Shown here: positions 22,200 through 32,854 of the stretch, piece by piece
Numbering within the stretch: the stretch's first letter is position 1
Layout: each line of letters opens with the position of its first letter
Source: Chamaelirium japonicum
Taxonomy: Eukaryota > Streptophyta > Magnoliopsida > Liliales > Melanthiaceae
DNA length: 64,000 nucleotides
Direction of reading: 5' to 3'
Assembly (NCBI GenBank): GCA_947650365.1
Contig: OX393556.1
Span: 79,156,079 to 79,220,078, forward strand
The notes under the pieces: generated by a model
Database searches by the model: none
The model's input: only the letters and a program-made list of their open reading frames with translations
Told to the model about the DNA's origin: nothing
Program-made: the position numbers and the translations under genes

Positions 22200-25100
22200 T
22201 CAAAACTTTAAATTCGATCGGTCAAATTTCTATTGGATCTGGCAAAAAACCAAGGTTTTTTGCCGATCACTCGAACCTTGACCGGATAATTTTTGACCGA
22301 TCGGATAAACTTGTCCGATCGGCAAAAAATCATCCGATCGGACAAATTTCTATTGGATCTGGCAAAAACCAAGGTTTTTTGCCGATCACTCGAACCTTGA
22401 CCGGATAATTTTTGACCGATCGGATAAACTTGTCCGATCGGCAAAAAATCATTCGATCGGACAAATTTCTATTGGATCTGGCAAAAACCAAGGGTTTTTG
22501 CCGATCACTCGAACCTTGACCGGATAATTTTTGACCGATCGGACAAACTTGTCCGATCGGCAAAAAATCATTCGATCGGTCAAATTTCTATTGGATCTGG
22601 CAAAAAACCAAGGTTTTTTGTCGATCACTCGAACCTTGACCGGATAATTTTTGACCGATCGGACAAACTTGTCCGATCGGCAAAAATTATTCGATCGGTC
22701 AAATTTCTATTGGATCTGGCAAAAAACCAAGGTTTTTTGCCGATCACTCGAACCTTGACCGGATAATTTTTGACCGATCGGACAAACTTGTCCGATCGGC
22801 AAAAATCATTCGATCGGTCAAATTTCTATTGGATCTGGCAAAAAACCAAGGTTTTTTGCCGATCACTCGAACCTTGACCGGATAATTTTTGACCGATCGG
22901 ACAAACTTGTCCGATCGGCAAAAATCATTCGATCGGTCAAATTTCTATTGGATCTGGCAAAAAACCAAGGTTTTTTGCCGATCACTCGAACCTTGACCGG
23001 ATAATTTTTGACCGATCGGACAAACTTGTCCGATCGGCAAAAATCATTCGATCGATCAAATTTCTATTGGATCTGGCAAAAAACCAAGGTTTTTTGCCGA
23101 TCACTCGAACCTTGACCGGATAATTTTTGATCGATCGGACAAACTTGTCCGATCGGCAAAAATCATTCGATCGGTCAAATTTCTATTGGATCTGGCAAAA
23201 ACCAAGGTTTTTTGCCGATCACTCGAACCTTGACCGGATAATTTTTGACCGATCGGATAAACTTGTCCGATCGGCAAAAAATCATTCGATCGGACAAATT
23301 TCTATTGGATCTGGCAAAAACCAAGGGTTTTTGCCGATCACTCGAACCTTGACCGGATAATTTTTGACCGATCGGACAAACTTGTCCGATCGGCAAAAAA
23401 TCATTCGATCGGTCAAATTTCTATTGGATCTGGCAAAAAACCAAGGTTTTTTGCCGATCACTCGAACCTTGACCGGATAATTTTTGACCGATCGGACAAA
23501 CTTGTCCGATCGGCAAAAATTATTCGATCGGTCAAATTTCTATTGGATCTGGCAAAAAACCAAGGTTTTTTGCCGATCACTCGAACCTTGACCGGATAAT
23601 TTTTGACCGATCGGACAAACTTGTCCGATCGGCAAAAATCATTCGATCTGTCAAATTTCTATTGGATCTGGCAAAAAACCAAGGTTTTTTGCCGATCACT
23701 CGAACCTTGACCGGATAATTTTTGACCGATCGGACAAACTTGTCCGATCGGCAAAAATCATTCGATCGGTCAAATTTCTATTGGATCTGGCAAAAAACCA
23801 AGGTTTTTTGCCGATCACTCGAACCTTGACCGGATAATTTTTGACCGATCGGACAAACTTGTCCGATCGGCAAAAATCATTCGATCGGTCAAATTTCTAT
23901 TGGATCTGGCAAAAAACCAAGGTTTTTTGCCGATCACTAGAACCTTGACCGGATAATTTTTGATCGATCGGACAAACTTGTCCGATCGGCAAAAATCATT
24001 CGATCGGTCAAATTTCTATTGGATCTGGCAAAAAACCAAGGTTTTTTGCCGATCACTCAAACCTTGACCGGATAATTTTTGACCGATCGGACAAACTTGT
24101 CCGATCGGCAAAAAAATCATTCGATCGGTCAAATTTCTATTGGATCTGGCAAAAAACCAAGGTTTTTTGCCGATCACTCGAACCTTGACCGGATAATTTT
24201 TGACCGATCGGACAAACTTGTCCGATCGGCAAAAATCATTCGATCGGTCAAATTTCTATTGGATCTGGCAAAAAACCAAGGTTTTTTGCCGATCACTCGA
24301 ACCTTGACCGGATAATTTTTGATCGATCGGACAAACTTGTCCGATCGGCAAAAATCATTCGATCGGTCAAATTTCTATTGGATCTGGCAAAAAACCAAGG
24401 TTTTTTGCCGATCACTCGAACCTTGACCGGATAATTTTTGATCGATCGGACAAACTTGTCCGATCGGCAAAAATCATTCGATCGGTCAAATTTCTATTGG
24501 ATCTGGCAAAAAACCAAGGTTTTTTGCCGATCACTCGAACCTTGACCGGATAATTTTTGACCGATCGGACAAACTTGTCCGATCGGCAAAAATTATTCGA
24601 TCGGTCAAATTTCTATTGGATCTGGCAAAAAACCAAGGTTTTTTGCCGATTACTCGAACCTTGACCGGATAATTTTTGATCGATCGGACAAACTTGTCCG
24701 ATCGGCAAAAATCATTCGATCGGTCAAATTTCTATTGGATCTGGCAAAAAACCAAGGTTTTTTGCCGATCACTCGAACCTTGACCGGATAATTTTTGACC
24801 GATCGGACAAACTTGTCCGATCGGCAAAAAAATCATTCGATCGGTCAAATTTCTATTGGATTTGGCAAAAAACCAAGGTCTTTTGTCGATCACTCGAACC
24901 TTGACCGAATAATTTTTGACCGATCGGACAAACTTGTCCGATCGGCAAAAATCATTCGATCGGTCAAATTTACTACTGGATCGGTCAAAAAACCATGTTT
25001 TTTGACCGATCACCTGATTCTTGACCGGTTGAATTTTGACCGATCGGCTAAAATTTGACCGATCGGTCAAAAATGACCGATCGGTCAAAATTTAACCGAT

Positions 25101-25280
25101 CGGTCAAATTTCAGTCGATCGGTCAAATTTACTACTGGATCGATCAAAAAACCATGTTTTTTGACCGATCACCCGATTCTTGACCGGTTGAATTTTGACC
25201 GATCGGTCAAAATTTGACCGATCGGTCAAATTTGACCGATCGGTCAAATTTGACCGATCGGTCCAAATTGACCGGTCAGT
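22200..25280. repeat. E1 3'-UTR tandem array, ~119-bp unit, about 23 copies
   Basis: The unit contains TTCTATTGGATCTGGCAAAA, ACCAAGGTTTTTTGCCGATC, CTCGAACCTTGACCGGATAA and paired CCGATCGG palindromes. Copies are very alike, indicating recent expansion. The last ~300 bp (from about 24960) change to a shorter GACCGATCGGTCAAA repeat. The unit is unlike that of E2 except for the shared CCGATCGG and GGCAAAAAACCAAGG-type motifs. Confidence 0.93.
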
Positions 25281-25386
25281 CCCTTTTTACACTAACACGC
25301 GACAAGTTTCTTCGTGTCCTTTTTTCAAAAGCAGGAAGTTGCTGTTCTTTGCACCAAATCCAAGCCAGCCAGAATGCACTCTAGCT

Positions 25387-25403
25387 AACTTGGAGGGGAT
25401 AAC
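25387..25403 (+). promoter_or_regulatory. E1 polypurine tract
   Basis: AACTTGGAGGGGATAAC lies immediately before the 3' LTR; E2 has nearly the same sequence (inverted) next to its 3' LTR. It would prime plus-strand DNA synthesis. Confidence 0.75.
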
Positions 25404-26190
25404 TGTGGGTGCAAATTTTGGCATGTATCCACCACGGGACCCACCGGCCCTGCCTGGTGGGCCCACGAGGACTACCACGGGACCCACCGGTCCTGCCTGG
25501 TGGGCCCACGAGGACTACCACGGGACCCACCGGCCCTGCCTGGTAGGCCCACGAGGACTACCACGGGACCCACCGGCCCTGCCTGGTGGGCCCACGAGGA
25601 CTACCACGGGACCCACCGGCCCTGCCTGGTGGGCCCACGAGGACTACCACGGGATCCACCGGCCCTGCCTGGTGGGCCCACGAGGACTACCACAGGACCC
25701 ACCGGTCCTGCCTGGAGGATCCCCAGATACGGCAGCAGAAACCGCCATTTACCTCGGAATTCCCCAACAGAGAATCCTATAAATAGCAGTGCCTTCGAAT
25801 GTAAAAGGATCCGAAAATTCTGATTTCCACTCTGAGATCTGACTTTCAGAACCAGAGCTCTGGGATTTTCAACTTCTGATCTACCATCTCTCCTTGATCT
25901 TCTTTTCTCCTTAAAAGAGATCAGAGGGTTTTCAGTGACACTCGGCCTATCGAGGTCACTTCAACTGAAGTGTTAGTGAATTCGGGTTGCTCCCTATAGC
26001 ACGGAGACGTAGGCTTCGGCTGAACTCCGAGATCACATCTCGTGTCATAATTTCTCTGATTGCATTCCTCTGTTTGCATATCAAAAGATTTCAACTCCAA
26101 TTGACAGATCAATCAACGATCTTCAACTCGAACCTTCAATTGACTGGTGCTGCGAGAGTCTTCGGGTCGGCACGAAGATTTTCCCACACA
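25404..26190 (+). repeat. E1 3' LTR (787 bp)
   Basis: Identical in layout to the 5' LTR but with seven rather than six 43-bp units, which exactly accounts for the 43-bp length difference. It ends CCCACACA at 26190 and is followed by the CTTCC duplication at 26191-26195. Confidence 0.95.
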
Positions 26191-26195
26191 CTTCC
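26191..26195. repeat. Target-site duplication of E1, right copy (CTTCC)
   Basis: Perfect match to 11518-11522. E2 gag sequence resumes directly after it. Confidence 0.93.
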
Positions 26196-26664
26196 ATGGA
26201 GCAGCAGAGAGGGTTGGGTCACGTCGAATCCTCTCGAGGGCAGCGGTGCCCATTGACCTCCGTGGTTTGGAGTGGATCAATTACCGTGGCAGATCCGCTA
26301 TTTCGACAAATGAAGGGATGGGGAGAGCAATTCCGGCCTTGGAGGCTGCCTTCTTGAAAGCATCCCTTTCAGCTGTGAGGGTGGCATTTTGCTTAGCCAA
26401 TTGTAGCAGCTGAAAGTCGACCACCAAAATTTGATAAGTAGATGGCAGGTCTTCAGTAGGAGCAAGGATAGTCTGTCCTATCGACTGTCGAGAAGGTGGT
26501 GCGATCGGTCGATCGACTGATCTTCCACTCCCTGAACGAACCCCCATTTCGAGAATAGCAAGGGGCTGCCCGAAGTTGAGCCATTGACTCATCGAACGAG
26601 TCTCCGGACGAGGTTGACATGTGTTACTTCCCTCTGGATGATCCTGATGCTTTGTCTTCGCCAT
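26196..26664 (-). pseudogene. E2 gag N-terminal portion (right of the E1 insertion)
   Basis: Begins MAKTKHQDHPEGSN at 26664 and runs leftward along the E1 gag N-terminus (MSQWLNFGQPLA, QLLQLAKQNATLTAERDA), meeting E1 at 26195. It is the missing start of the gag whose body lies at 9.5-11.5 kb. Confidence 0.9.
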
Positions 26665-26813
26665 TTGGAGAGAGCGAAGGATTCAACAAGGTTGCTGGTA
26701 TCCTAACGGTTGTCTGTTCAACCGAAGGGGCTGGGAAGTTTGACTATTTAGAACGGTTGTCTGCTCAATCGATCTGATGATTGTTGCAGAGCAAACTTGG
26801 CTTCTCGTTCGAT

Positions 26814-26831
26814 CCCACAGACGGCGCCAAA
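26814..26831 (-). promoter_or_regulatory. E2 primer-binding site
   Basis: Inverted copy of TTTGGCGCCGTCTGTGGG, one base from the LTR end, identical to E1. Confidence 0.75.
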
Positions 26832-26832
26832 C

Positions 26833-27588
26833 TGTGGGGGAAAAATCTTCGTGCCGATCCGAAGACTTCAATCCACCAGTCAATAAAGGTTGAATGGTAG
26901 ATCTGTTGATTGAAAGGTGGCTTCAAAGGTTGATGCCTTAGTGACTTTGAATTATCACTTTCGATATGCAAACAAAGAGAGAGAGATACAATCAGAGAGA
27001 AGATTGACACAAAGCGTGATCTCGGAATTCAGCCGAAGCCTACGTCTCTGTGCTATAGGGAGCAACCCGAATTCACTAACTCTTTTATCAGAGTGACCTC
27101 GACAGGCCGAGTGTCACTGATCTCTTCGAAAAGGAGATCAAAGGTAATGGAATATCAAAGTTAGAGCTCTGGGTTTTTGGATTCTGGTTTCTGATTTCAG
27201 GAATCAGATTTCAGATCCTTTTTTACTTGAAGGCTCTGCTATTTATAGGATTTCCTAGGAGGAAATCTAGGGCAAATGGCGGTTTCTACTGTCGTATCTG
27301 GGGGATCCTCCAAGCAGGGCTGGTGGGTCCCTTTGTCGTCTCTGGGGATTCCACAAGCAGGGCTAGTGGGTCCCGCTGTTGTCTTTGTGGGCCCCTCAGG
27401 TAGGGCTAGTGGGTCCCGCGATAGTCTCTGTGGACCCACCAGGCAGGGCTAGTGGGTCCCGCGATGGTCTCTATGGACCCACCAGGCAGGGCTAGTTGGT
27501 CCCGCGATGGTCTCCGTGGACCCACCAGACAGGGCTAGTGGGTCCTGCGATGGTCTCTTTGGGCTTCTTGCCAAAATTTGCACCCACA
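26833..27588 (-). repeat. E2 5' LTR (756 bp)
   Basis: Runs from TGTGGGTGCAAATTTTGGC (27588, reading left) to CCCCCACA at 26833, with a TATAAATAGC box near 27247-27238. It is clearly related to the E1 LTR but more diverged from it than the two E1 LTRs are from each other. Confidence 0.92.
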
Positions 27589-28435
27589 ATACCTACGACT
27601 CATTGAACGAGCCATATTAGGATGTTGATCGAATGTCTGGATCCAGGTTGTTTTCCTCTGACTGATCCATAGGTTGTGTCTTCGCTATTCGAGTATAACG
27701 ATAGAGACAAACGGATTGCTCGGGTTATCAGTAGCTACTTCTTGACCGAAGGAGTTGGAAAGCTCGGAGGTTGCCGATTGATTGAGACCTATCCCACAGA
27801 CGGTGCCAAACTATGGGAGGAAATTACGACTGTTGTATATAGTTTCCCTCTAACAGTCGATGGAGGGTTGGATTCGAGTGCGGTGTACTATAGTGTGCTT
27901 AGCTGTCACGTAGACACTGTTGAGTAGAGAAAGGCAGAGAAAATATGAGGTAAAGAAAGGTAGTTGACATAGGACGTGGTGACGAAATTCGGTCGAAGTC
28001 TACGTCTCCTTATGGTAAGACGCAACCTTTGAATTCACTAACTTTGAAAAAGTAGATCTACTCTTGACAGACTGAGTAGTGCTTATACAAATAGATAGAG
28101 GGTAGAGCGGGTTTGACTAGAGTCTGATTACCAGAAGGCTCAAAAAGCTCTGAAAAACATAAAATATAATTGGGAATAATAAATTATGGTCTGGTTTATT
28201 TACAAGATCTATTATTTATAGAGTTTAGGGAATATCTGAGGTTTTGGTAAATACCCGGGGGGATTTACCAGGTCCCCAGACCTTCTCCGTATGCCCTAGG
28301 CAGGGCTGGCTGGTCTTACCATCATCTTCGTGGGCCCCAGCTAGGCAGGGCTGACATATCTCACCGTCGTCTTCATGGACCCCAGGCAGGGCTGGTGGAT
28401 CCCATTGTTGGGTGCTAGCCAGATTTTGCACCATA
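27589..28435 (-). mobile_element. E3: older Tat-related remnant (gag start, primer-binding site, LTR)
   Basis: Directly right of the E2 LTR, a diverged gag-start region (about 27600-27680) and leader are followed by CCCACAGACGGTGCCAAA (27793-27810, inverted primer-binding site) and an LTR at about 27812-28435. The LTR shares the middle landmark TCGAAGTCTACGTCTCC...AATTCACTAAC and the GCAGGGCTGG repeats with E1/E2, and its terminus GCACCATAA. It is too diverged and incomplete to be coding. E2 therefore appears to have inserted into the E3 leader. Confidence 0.75.
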
Positions 28436-29496
28436 ATAGCTACAGTGGAATCACTGTAACAATCTATATGTATAGTGTTAATCGTCGAATGAATACTCAT
28501 GCCAAAGACGAATGGATAATCTTTCTACAAACGAATGGATATTCTTATTGGATAGGTAGTCTTGTAAATTAAAGGATAATAAAAAGTCAGCATTTTTCGA
28601 TTAAGGACTTGTTGTACAAACGTGTCATTCGGGAGAGACTTTAGCTAATATCCTAACAACGTACTTATATCCTTTAACTTTAATAAAGACCTGTGGAGGG
28701 ATTTTTGACTAATTAACCCTAATTAATTTGTAGACTTCATGCGTGCGGTGTGACAACCCACTTCCTAGAATACATGCAGGGCCGCGCCTTCTCTTCTACC
28801 CCCCAAAGGAAAATAATACATAATACAGAAACTAAACAACAAAAGATCGAAAAAGTAAAGGGGCGGACTGCAAATAGTCATTTTTAAGGGTTTCATTTTA
28901 GGATAGATCCCGACAACCCCTTCTTATAAGCCCAGGTCCATATTTCAACAGATTAGTTGCAACAACTCTTTTGGCTAATGCAAGATTAAAATTGTCTTGG
29001 TTAAGTTGCCAAATTTATCAAGCTACCATTATCTATATAACTTCACCAGATCTCTATGAAACGTATAGTTTCAAGACCTCGTATGTGACCACTATAGCTG
29101 CTACAGTGATTTCACTGTAGTAGTTATAGTGAAATCACTGTAGCGCTATTGCTATTCTGCTGTAGCAGCTATAATGAATCGCTATAGCAGCTATAGTGAA
29201 ATCACTGTAGTGCTAAAGTGATTCTGTCATGGCTGCTAAACAACACATTGCTACAGTGGAGTCACTGTAACAATAGTATTTAATTTTGTAGTAATATTAC
29301 TCATTTCAATTGAGTATTATTAACATATATTTGAGTATCTTTGTAGTTGTTATAGTGATTTTTTGTGACTGCTAAAAACACTTTGCTACTGTAAAATCAC
29401 TTTAGTACTCAATTTTAGTCTCAATAATACTCAACAAAAATAAGTATTATTTAAATAAAATTGAGTACTTTGCTACAATGATTCACTGTAGGGAAG
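28436..29496. repeat. Intergenic DNA with ACAGTGA/TCACTGT repeat field (left part)
   Basis: No gene seen. 28436-29080 is AT-rich unclassified DNA. From about 29085 many short copies of CTACAGTGA and its inverse TCACTGTAG alternate, so the strand folds back on itself repeatedly. Poly-adenine-like tracts and ACTCAATT...AATTGAGTA pairs add further inverted symmetry. Confidence 0.6.
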
Positions 29497-29943
29497 TAGG
29501 GTTGGTAATTTTGGACCCGACACGGCAGACTCGACACAAAGTTAGTGGGTCTGGGTCAGGGTTAAACGGGTCGACACGATAGACCCGTTTAATAAACGGG
29601 TCGGGTTCGAGTTTAGGGTATAGACACGGTAGACCCGATTAAAATTCAACGGGTCGTGTCGGGTCGAGTCGTGTCAGGTACGTCTGCCCATAATATGATA
29701 CTGTAATATATAGTACCAACGGGTCTATCGGGTCAGGTCGGGTCGAGTCGGGGTTTACCTGAATAGACCCGTATGGTAAACGGGTCTTATCGGGTATACC
29801 CGTTTATTAGCGGGTCGGCTATACGGATTTAGGATCTAGACACGATTAGTTAAACGGGTCGGGTCCGGGTCTAGGGGTTTTGGACACAACCCGAAACTAG
29901 ACATGACACGAACCCGACACGACACGACCCATTGACACCGCTA
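29497..29943. mobile_element. hAT-type MITE, copy A (447 bp)
   Basis: Ends TAGGGTTGGTAATTTTGGAC and CATTGACACCGCTA are imperfect inverted repeats. The interior is built of ACGGGTC/GACCCGT motifs, typical of a widespread plant non-autonomous hAT family. Flanks TAGGGAAG and AAAGGAAG agree at 6 of 8 positions, a decayed 8-bp duplication. Copy B at 37101-37561 is the same family in the opposite orientation. Confidence 0.7.
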
Positions 29944-30300
29944 AAAGGAAGCCTTTTTAGCCGGCACAGTGAATTCACTGTAGCAGCTATAATGAAATCA
30001 TTGTAGCAATCCATGCATGGTACTCAAATATACAAAATAATACTCAATTTAACTGAGTATTATTTGTATAAAATTGAGTACTTTGCTATAGTGATTTTAC
30101 TGTAGCAACTGCAGAGATTTCACTCTAGCAGCTACAGTAAAATCACTATAATATCTACGATGAAATCATGGGTGGCTACAGTGATTTTATTGTAACAACT
30201 ACAACGAAATCACTGTTGCAGCTACAGTAAAATCACTGTAGTAGCTACAATAAAATCACTATAGCAACTGTATCACAATTTCTGTAAAAAAAAAACGTGT
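29944..30300. repeat. ACAGTGA/TCACTGT repeat field (right part)
   Basis: Continues the fold-back field of 29085-29496 after the MITE, with repeated CTACAGTGAAATCACTGTAG-like palindromes until about 30260. 30300-30650 is AT-rich with no recognisable feature. Confidence 0.65.
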
Positions 30301-30654
30301 CATATATCATCTATCTTTATTTAATACTGGAGGATATCTTAGATATTTATGCCATTTTAAAAAAACATATTATCTAAAATGGCTAAGATTTGATCATTTT
30401 GTAAGCAAAACTATAGATAATGGATTAAGTTTTATATAATAATTAATTCTATCGGTGGACTTATCGTAAATATGAACTTAAAGTGGGAATAGATGTAATA
30501 ATAGCTAATTCTGTTTTTTTTGGACGCAACACCGATTTCCCCGAAAAGAAAACTAAACTCTCATTCAAACCAGGGTTAGGGACACGTGAACAAACCTCAC
30601 CTCCAAGTGGCAATATCGAGATTAACAGAAATAAGTGAGGGCACTTCCGATGTC

Positions 30655-30753
30655 CATCATCCTTATATACCCAGACAACCTGTCCTAGCTCCGTAATCCT
30701 CTCTCTCTCTTTCTCTCTGTCTCTCTCTCTCACACACACAAAGATAACCGCTC

Positions 30754-30836
<83 letters not shown>

Positions 30837-30879
30837 AAGATAACCAGTCCTACTCACTCGATCTCTCTCAAACACCAAA
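30655..30879 (+). promoter_or_regulatory. Core promoter and CT/CA microsatellite leader of the DUF642 gene
   Basis: A TATATA-like box lies at about 30663-30668 (CCTTATATACCC), followed by long CT tracts (about 30700-30720 and 30755-30812) and CA tracts (about 30731-30739 and 30813-30835), ending 45 bp before the ATG. CT-rich 5' leaders are common in plant genes and can bind GAGA-type factors (known for BPC proteins; inference here). The tract length is likely polymorphic. Confidence 0.55.
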
Positions 30880-32619
30880 ATGTTGGACTTCGCTGCGAGA
30901 CTGCTTCTATTATTGTTCGTCGTCACACAGGTGGCCGTAGCCTTCAAGGACGGTAAGATTTTCGAGCTACACCTGATTATAGGGGTGGTAAATCTTTTTT
31001 TCTTCTTTCTTTTTTTGTTGTCTATTTCAACAGCTCCGTTAAGTGCACCGGCGCGCGCTCTCTCTCTCTCTCTCTCATTCTGCACCTAACGAGGTGCATG
31101 CCCGTTTGATCTGGGGACTCGGCCTGCCTGATTAGGGCTGCAGTCCTCACCGTAAATAATGGACAATGCCTGCAGGGAGCCCCCCGTATACGGGAATCCC
31201 GTGCAGTGAGCCCCACGCCCATGCACCCTTGGGTCTGCACGGTATTCCCGTACGTATTCCGGGTCATTTTTTAATATTTTAAATACAGCTAGCTAGCTAG
31301 CTAGCCAGCCTCGCGCATACTGTCCGTCTTCTTTATCTTTCTCTTGGCTGCTGGCTGACCGACCACTAACTAGGGGCGCTACATGCATGCATGGGACCAT
31401 AATGGACGTACGGGGACGGGCGGTGGATCGTATCCTGTTGGCTGCTAACACCAAACAACAGGACTCTTGCCCAATGGGAACTTCGAGAAGGGGCCCAAGC
31501 CCAACCAGCTGAATGGAACCGTGGTGATCGACCCCCACGCCATCCCCGGATGGGACCTCTCTGGCTTGGTCGAGTTCATCGAGGCCGGCCATAAGCAGCG
31601 CGACATGCTGCTGGTGGTCCCCGAGGGACACTTCGCCGTCCGCCTCGGCAACGACGCCTCCATCAAGCAACGGGTGTCGGTCACCAAGGGCATGCACTAC
31701 TCCCTCACCTTCAGTGCCGCCCGAACCTGCGCCCAAGATGAGCGCCTCAACGTCTCCGTCACCCCCGACTCCGGCGTCCTCCCCATCCAGACCCTCTACA
31801 GCAGCCACGGATGGGACACCTACGCGTGGGCCTTCCGGGCCGAGTTCGACGCCGTCGACGTCGTCATCCACAACTGCGGCACCGAGGAGGACTCCGCCTG
31901 CGGGCCCCTCGTCGACGCCGTGGCCATCACCGCCCTCTACCCGCCCAGGCTCACAAACCGTAAGTCCCCGCGCGTTGGTCGATGTTTAATTTGTTATCGA
32001 TCTATCGAGGTAATTAGAAATTAATCATGCATGCACTGCTAGCGCTGCATCTCGATCGATCGATGGTCCAGTTAATATATTAACTAACAACGTACGTACA
32101 GAGAATGTATTGAAGAATGGGGACTTTGAGGAAGGGCCATACGTGTTCCCGAGAAGCTCGTGCGGCGTCCTCATCCCGCCCAATATCGAGGACGACCACT
32201 CGCCGCTCCCCGGATGGATGGTGGAGTCCCTCAAGGCCGTCAGGTACGTGGGGTCCGATATCTTCTCGGTGCCGCAGGGGAGGCGCGCGGTGGAGCTGCT
32301 GGCAGGCATGGAGAGCGCCCTCTCACAGGTGGCCCGCACCATCCCGGGGAAGCTCTACACGCTCACCTTCTCCGTGGGGGATGCGGGCGACGGTTGCGAG
32401 GGGCAGATGGTGGTGGAGGCCCACGCCGCGCAGGGCATCGCCATGATCCCCTACAGCTCAGCGGGGAGCGGCGGTTTCAAGCGGGGGATGCTCCGGTTCA
32501 CGGCCGTCAGCGAGCGCACGCGGATCTTGTTCTTCAGCTCTTACTACCACACCAGGGTCGACGGGGTACTCTGCGGGCCGGTCATTGACGACGTGAAGCT
32601 GCTGAGCTCTCGCAGATAG
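30880..32619 (+). CDS. DUF642 cell-wall protein (BIIDXI-like), three exons, 362 aa
   Basis: Exons are 30880-30952, 31462-31959 and 32102-32619, with GT-AG introns that keep the frame. Exon 1 gives a signal peptide (MLDFAARLLLLLFVVTQVAVA). The first galactose-binding-like domain starts DGLLPNGNFEKGPKP, with IPGWDLSG and the Cys motif NCGTEEDSACGPLVD; the second starts NVLKNGDFEEGPYVFPRSSCG, with PLPGWMVES and ending VLCGPVIDDVKL. This is the full DUF642 two-domain layout at normal length. Family members are secreted to the plant cell wall and associate with pectin methylesterase regulation and development. Exons 2-3 are strikingly GC-rich, as in many monocot genes. An AATAAAG signal at about 32685 is a plausible polyadenylation site. 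It is the only convincing intact host gene here. Confidence 0.95.
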
Positions 32620-32854
32620 ACGTTCATGATGGATGGATGGATGGATAGATCCGATCCTCTCTAGCTAGCTCGATCCCTATACCCTAATAAAGATCATATC
32701 GTTGCCTCGGCCACCTGCAAGCTTAATTAGTTTTGGTATATGTAGGCATAAAGTTATTAAGTGTAACACTTAATTTCCCACTTCTATGAGTTTGCTTTTT
32801 TATGTGTGTGTGTGTGTGTGTGTTAGGCGGTACTTTAATAAATTTAAACGTCTT
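32620..32854. other. 3' flank of DUF642 gene with short microsatellites
   Basis: ATGGATGGATGGATGGATAG directly after the stop region and a TG repeat at about 32802-32822 are the only landmarks before the copia LTR. Confidence 0.6.

Larger units (their letters stand above)
11523..26190 (+). mobile_element. E1: Ty3/gypsy Tat-lineage LTR retrotransposon, near-whole, young
   Basis: A 14,668-bp element with LTRs at 11523-12266 and 25404-26190, primer-binding site, gag-protease frame, pol frame, opposite-strand gene, 3' tandem array and polypurine tract. Archaeal-type RNase H between the ordinary RNase H and integrase, plus an antisense gene before the 3' LTR, place it in the Tat clade (Grande/Retand-like). 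It looks whole, with at most one apparent interruption between protease and RT; Ogre-type relatives are known to splice or read through that junction. Apart from one extra 43-bp unit I count about six LTR differences in 744 bp, which implies roughly 0.3 million years at 1.3e-8 per site per year. Confidence 0.95.
1..27588 (-). mobile_element. E2: Ty3/gypsy Tat-lineage LTR retrotransposon, broken, 3' LTR runs off the window
   Basis: Read on the minus strand the order is 5' LTR (27588-26833), primer-binding site, gag start (26664-26196), then after the E1 insertion the rest of gag-protease and pol (11517 to about 6120), a spacer, an opposite-strand gene (2807-5517), a tandem array and a partial 3' LTR (358-1). 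Integrase, RNase H and RT similarity to E1 is obvious throughout. The element is broken in roughly ten places. By eye the visible part of the 3' LTR differs from the 5' LTR by about 5 percent; at the commonly used 1.3e-8 substitutions per site per year that suggests around 2 million years. This is a hand count over a repeat-rich LTR, so treat it as rough. Confidence 0.9.

Noticed and set aside
22208-25088. Open frames rich in DRSVKFDRS or IGQVCPIGQ in the Tat arrays
   Set aside because: Created by the GACCGATCGGTC repeat; found on both strands and in several frames.
22200-25280. CRISPR array
   Set aside because: Units are contiguous satellite monomers with no unique spacers, and the DNA is from a plant nucleus.
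31293-31871. 192-codon minus-strand frame across DUF642 exon 2
   Set aside because: Antisense shadow of a GC-rich exon; the plus-strand frame has domain support and splice sites.
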